Of a stretch of 64,000 nt of DNA, positions 61,472 through 64,000 are shown in pieces (within the stretch, counting starts at the first letter, position 1; every line of letters begins with the position of its first letter). Below the pieces are notes generated by a model. That model ran no database searches, had not been told where the DNA came from, and saw nothing but the letters and a program-made list of their open reading frames with translations. A program made the translations under genes and the position numbers. The DNA comes from Novosphingobium sp. 18050. Lineage in GTDB: Bacteria; Pseudomonadota; Alphaproteobacteria; Sphingomonadales; Sphingomonadaceae. Where the stretch lies: contig NZ_CACSJO010000014.1 of NCBI RefSeq assembly GCF_902706195.1, positions 62,001 through 126,000 on the forward strand. The letters run 5' to 3'.

Positions 61472-62107
61472 TCAGGCGTCCTGCTGTTCGCCTTGCCACT
61501 GCTCGAAAGTCGGGCGGGTCATCTGGAACAGGTCGGTCGTGCGCGCATACCAGCCCGCACCGTGGACGCGGGCAACGAGGTTCATCGCCAGCGTATCGAC
61601 GTGGAGGCGCTCAGGATCGATGAAGGCATCGTCGATGTGGAAACGCAGGACTTCGCCCAATGCGATGGTTGTCTTGCCCGCCTCGATGCTCTGGTACAGG
61701 CGGCATTCCATCGCCACCGGGGCAGAGGCAATGCGCGGGGCGCCGATCACGCTCGAGGGGAAAGTCTGCAGACCGGCGGCGGTCAGTTCGTCGAACTCGG
61801 GCGGGCCGTCGATGCAGGTGAAGTTCATCGCGGAGCTGTCCGCTTCTGATACCAGGTTCACCACGAATTCCCCGGTCTCCAGGATATTCGCGGCGCTGTC
61901 CTTGTGGGTGCCGTCGGCGCGGCGCATCATGCCCAGCGCGATCAGCGGCGGCTCTGCGCCCATCATGTTGAAGAAGCTGTAGGGGGCCGCATTGCGCAGC
62001 CCCTCACCGGAGATCGTCGTTACCCACGCGATCGGGCGCGGGGTGATGGAGGAACCCATCAGCTTGTAGCGATCGGGAGTCGCAACCTTGGAAAAGTCGA
62101 ATTCCAC
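61472..62107 (-). CDS. Flavin reductase family protein
   Basis: 211 residues of the split-barrel flavin reductase type: MGSSITPRPIAWVTTISGEGLRNAAPYSFFNMMGAEPPLIALGM, then EFVVNLVSEADSSAMN, and the C-terminal HIDDAFIDP...ARVHGAGWYARTTDLFQMTRP. The family binds FMN and reduces flavins or acts directly on substrates; pairing with a monooxygenase is common but none is in the window. It lies 7 nt downstream of the nitrilase gene on the same strand, so the two are likely cotranscribed. Confidence 0.92.
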   Translation of the reverse strand: MEFDFSKVATPDRYKLMGSSITPRPIAWVTTISGEGLRNAAPYSFFNMMGAEPPLIALGMMRRADGTHKDSAANILETGEFVVNLVSEADSSAMNFTCIDGPPEFDELTAAGLQTFPSSVIGAPRIASAPVAMECRLYQSIEAGKTTIALGEVLRFHIDDAFIDPERLHVDTLAMNLVARVHGAGWYARTTDLFQMTRPTFEQWQGEQQDA

Positions 62108-62114
62108 TTAAACT

Positions 62115-63080
62115 TCACTCCCCGCCGGTACGCGTCACCGCACGGCGCGGTGCGACATTAACCGAAAGCTCGAACACGTCGGCGCGGGCATAGTGCCCGA
62201 CGACATCGAAATCGTACTTGCCGCGTACTACCTGCGCCGGATCGATATCGGCGTAAAGGATTGTTTCGCCGGAATAATCGGGGCCTGCAAGGACCTGGCC
62301 AAGCGGGTCGACGATCATCGATCCGCCGCGCAGCAGCACCGTCTCGGGATCGTCGCCCAGCGCGCAGTCGAAATCGGCGGGATAGGCGCCGCGCGTCACG
62401 TGCTGGCACGACGAGAGCACGAAGCAACGGCCTTCCAGCGCGACGTGCTGCATGGTGGACGCCCAGCCGTCGCGGTCGTCGGCGGTGGGGGCGCAGTAAA
62501 GGGTGATGCCCTGGTCGTACATCGCCATGCGCATCATCGGCATGTAGTTTTCCCAGCAGATCACCGCGCCGATCCTGCCCATGGGCGTGTCGATGACGGG
62601 CAGGGTGGAGCCATCGCCGAAGCCCCAGATCAGGCGCTCCGCGCCGGTCGGCATAAGTTTGCGGTGTTTGGCGATCAGGCCCTTCCTGCCGTCGAAGAAC
62701 AGCGCCGTACAGTAGACCGTGCCGCGGTCCCGCTCGATCACGCCGATGACGAGGAACACGCCGGTTTCGGCGGTGGCCTGCGCCAGCAGTTCCACTTCGG
62801 GGCCGTCGAGGTCGATGGAGGCTTCGTGGTATACCCTGAAGTCCTCGCGGCCTTGCGGCTTGCGCATGCCTACGGGCGTGCCGAAGGATGCGCCCTTGGG
62901 ATAGCCGCCCAGGAATGCCTCGGGGAACACCAGCAGGCTGGCGCCGCCCGCGGCCGCCTTGCGGACGAGACCTGCCGCCTTCTCGGCAGCGGCGAGAGAA
63001 TCGGCGGGAATCGACGCGGCCTGAATGACCGCAGCCTTGAACGGGGCGGGCGAAATCTGGGACACGGGGGTCTGCGACAT
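62115..63080 (-). CDS. Nitrilase (carbon-nitrogen hydrolase family)
   Basis: About 321 residues with the nitrilase triad in context: Glu in LLVFPEAFLGGYPKG, Lys in AKHRKLMPTGAER and Cys in ICWENYMP. The CWENYMPMMRMAMYDQG segment is characteristic of true nitrilases acting on aliphatic or arylaceto-nitriles, rather than amidases. It converts a nitrile to the acid and ammonia without a free amide. AAGGAG lies 6 nt upstream of the ATG at 63080, and a promoter-like sequence is visible at 63133-63161. It is divergent from the gentisate-dioxygenase-like gene. Confidence 0.93.
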   Translation of the reverse strand: MSQTPVSQISPAPFKAAVIQAASIPADSLAAAEKAAGLVRKAAAGGASLLVFPEAFLGGYPKGASFGTPVGMRKPQGREDFRVYHEASIDLDGPEVELLAQATAETGVFLVIGVIERDRGTVYCTALFFDGRKGLIAKHRKLMPTGAERLIWGFGDGSTLPVIDTPMGRIGAVICWENYMPMMRMAMYDQGITLYCAPTADDRDGWASTMQHVALEGRCFVLSSCQHVTRGAYPADFDCALGDDPETVLLRGGSMIVDPLGQVLAGPDYSGETILYADIDPAQVVRGKYDFDVVGHYARADVFELSVNVAPRRAVTRTGGE

Positions 63081-63132
63081 GGGGCGCTCCTTAACCGGGA
63101 AACCGCAGGGAATCTGCGCGCTGCACTCAGCG

Positions 63133-63161
63133 ATAATAGTTGCATTTGACAGTTTATTCAA
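63133..63161 (-). promoter_or_regulatory. Predicted sigma-70 promoter of the nitrilase operon
   Basis: On the minus strand TTGAAT (complement of 63156-63161) and TATTAT (complement of 63133-63138) are 17 nt apart, 53 nt before the nitrilase start. A TTGACA on the plus strand (63146-63151) overlaps it and could serve the divergent cupin gene, though its -10 is poor. Confidence 0.5.
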
Positions 63162-63201
63162 ATTATTTTAGGTCCGTAATATCTCGATCCGGAGGCAAGC
63201 C

Positions 63202-64000
63202 ATGGCGACTGAGAGTTTCGACCAGTACCGCGAGGAAATGATCGGCCGCGCGAACGTGGAGGACACTCCCGAACTCGTTGCCTATTACCAGAGGCTCAAG
63301 CAGCTTGGGACCGGTGCGCTGTGGACCGTTGCGAACAAGATCGAGCCGTGGGAGCCGATCTCCACCTCGGTCCCGTACCTGTGGCGCTACAAGGACCTGC
63401 GCGACGATGTGATGAAGGCGCTTGATCTGGTGACCCCGGAAAAGGCTGGCCGCCGCGTCGTCTATCTCGAAAATCCGGGCCGCGCCGACGTGGTTGCGGC
63501 GGTGGGCTGGCTCTATTCCGGGCTTCAGGTGATGGGACCGGGCGAAGTCGCCTCCAGCCACCGCCACTCGGCCTCGGCGCTGCGCTTCATCATGGAGGGG
63601 CAGGGCGCCTTCACCAATGTCGACGGCCACAAGATGACCCTGGGTGCCAACGACTTCGTGCTGACCCCCAATGGCACCTGGCACGAACATGGCGTTTCCG
63701 AGGAAGGCACGCCGTGCATCTGGCAGGACGGCCTCGACATTCCGCTGATGAACGCGCTGGAGGCGAATTTCTACGAGGTCCACCCGGAACTGCAGCAGGC
63801 GGTCTCCTATGCCGTGGACGATTCCACCGCGACCTGGGCCGGCACCGGCCTGCGTCCGGCGGGCATGGTCTGGTCCAAGCCCTATTCCCCGCTCTTCAAG
63901 TACGAATGGGCGCCCACTTACGAGGCGCTGACGAAATATGCACGAGCCACCGACGGGTCGCCCTTCGACGGTGTGATGATGGAATACGTCAACCCGCATA
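63202..64000 (+). CDS. Gentisate/salicylate 1,2-dioxygenase-type cupin (3' end cut by window)
   Basis: The frame is open from the ATG at 63202, which has GGAGG 8 nt upstream, to the window edge (266 codons). Family blocks are present: PYLWRYKDLRD, GWLYSGLQVMGPGEVASSHRHSASALRFIMEGQGAFTNVDGHKMTLGANDFVLTPNGTWHEHG, with the Fe(II)-binding histidines HRH and a later His of the first cupin, and SPLFKYEWAPTYEAL. Gentisate 1,2-dioxygenase opens the aromatic ring of gentisate; salicylate-type homologues are close. The second cupin is mostly outside the window. It is divergent from the nitrilase gene. Confidence 0.88.
   Translation, partial: MATESFDQYREEMIGRANVEDTPELVAYYQRLKQLGTGALWTVANKIEPWEPISTSVPYLWRYKDLRDDVMKALDLVTPEKAGRRVVYLENPGRADVVAAVGWLYSGLQVMGPGEVASSHRHSASALRFIMEGQGAFTNVDGHKMTLGANDFVLTPNGTWHEHGVSEEGTPCIWQDGLDIPLMNALEANFYEVHPELQQAVSYAVDDSTATWAGTGLRPAGMVWSKPYSPLFKYEWAPTYEALTKYARATDGSPFDGVMMEYVNPH

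Noticed and set aside
62193..63149. 318-codon open frame antisense to the nitrilase gene
   Set aside because: The nitrilase triad is intact on the minus strand; this frame has no motifs.
63139..63160. Fifth LysR composite site upstream of the nitrilase/cupin genes
   Set aside because: GTTGC is present but GCAAC at 7 nt and CATTG are not, on either strand.

Overview
The window is GC-rich, densely packed with genes, and reads as chromosomal DNA of a sphingomonad-type alphaproteobacterium (Novosphingobium, Sphingobium and relatives). This is an inference from the RpoD protein with its long acidic spacer, four large TonB-dependent receptors with no SusD partners, many CoA-, flavin- and TetR-linked catabolic genes, and frequent ATGA stop/start overlaps. 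No rRNA, tRNA, CRISPR array, insertion sequence or phage gene was seen.

Layout. (1) 1-8.0 kb is mostly housekeeping: a small unknown protein, a secreted S9 prolyl-oligopeptidase-type peptidase, a decayed sigma-54 activator gene, a DEAD-box RNA helicase, a small esterase and rpoD with its terminator. (2) 8.0-19.3 kb looks like a peptide or D-amino-acid acquisition locus. An Lrp/AsnC regulator and a secreted zinc metalloprotease lie divergent to a TonB receptor, two tandem paralogous M20 amidohydrolases and a DadA-like D-amino-acid dehydrogenase. (3) 19.3-20.8 kb holds a CYTH-CHAD protein. (4) 20.9-48.2 kb is a large catabolic island arranged in several divergent units. It has a CoA-transferase, a DUF35 protein and a cysteine-less thiolase-fold protein; a hotdog hydratase pair with an acyl-CoA ligase; a GMC oxidoreductase and two KstD/fumarate-reductase-type flavoproteins; two closely related TonB receptors; two SnoaL-like proteins, two VOC proteins, SDRs, an aldo-keto reductase, MFS and SMR-like membrane proteins, and four TetR regulators. 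The enzyme set resembles those used for polycyclic isoprenoids such as steroids or terpenoids, but the substrate cannot be read from sequence. (5) 48.2-61.4 kb is a LysR-centred regulon: TonB receptor and GH3 glycosidase; LysR; DUF3311 plus sodium symporter; a DapA-family enzyme with a three-subunit flavin/iron-sulfur dehydrogenase; and a VOC protein with RidA. (6) 61.5-64 kb has a flavin reductase and a nitrilase, divergent from a truncated gentisate-1,2-dioxygenase-type cupin gene.

The main discovery is in region 5. Four promoter regions carry the same 41-bp composite motif, GTTGC-N7-GCAAC-N19-CATTG, with identical spacing. It has the LysR T-N11-A geometry and sits upstream of exactly the four transcription units around the lysR gene. 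This ties outer-membrane uptake, deglycosylation, inner-membrane transport and an imine-forming amine or amino-acid oxidation module into one predicted regulon, possibly for a glycosylated cyclic amino acid or amine. A second, weaker regulatory link is a shared operator-like sequence near two paralogous TetR genes in region 4.
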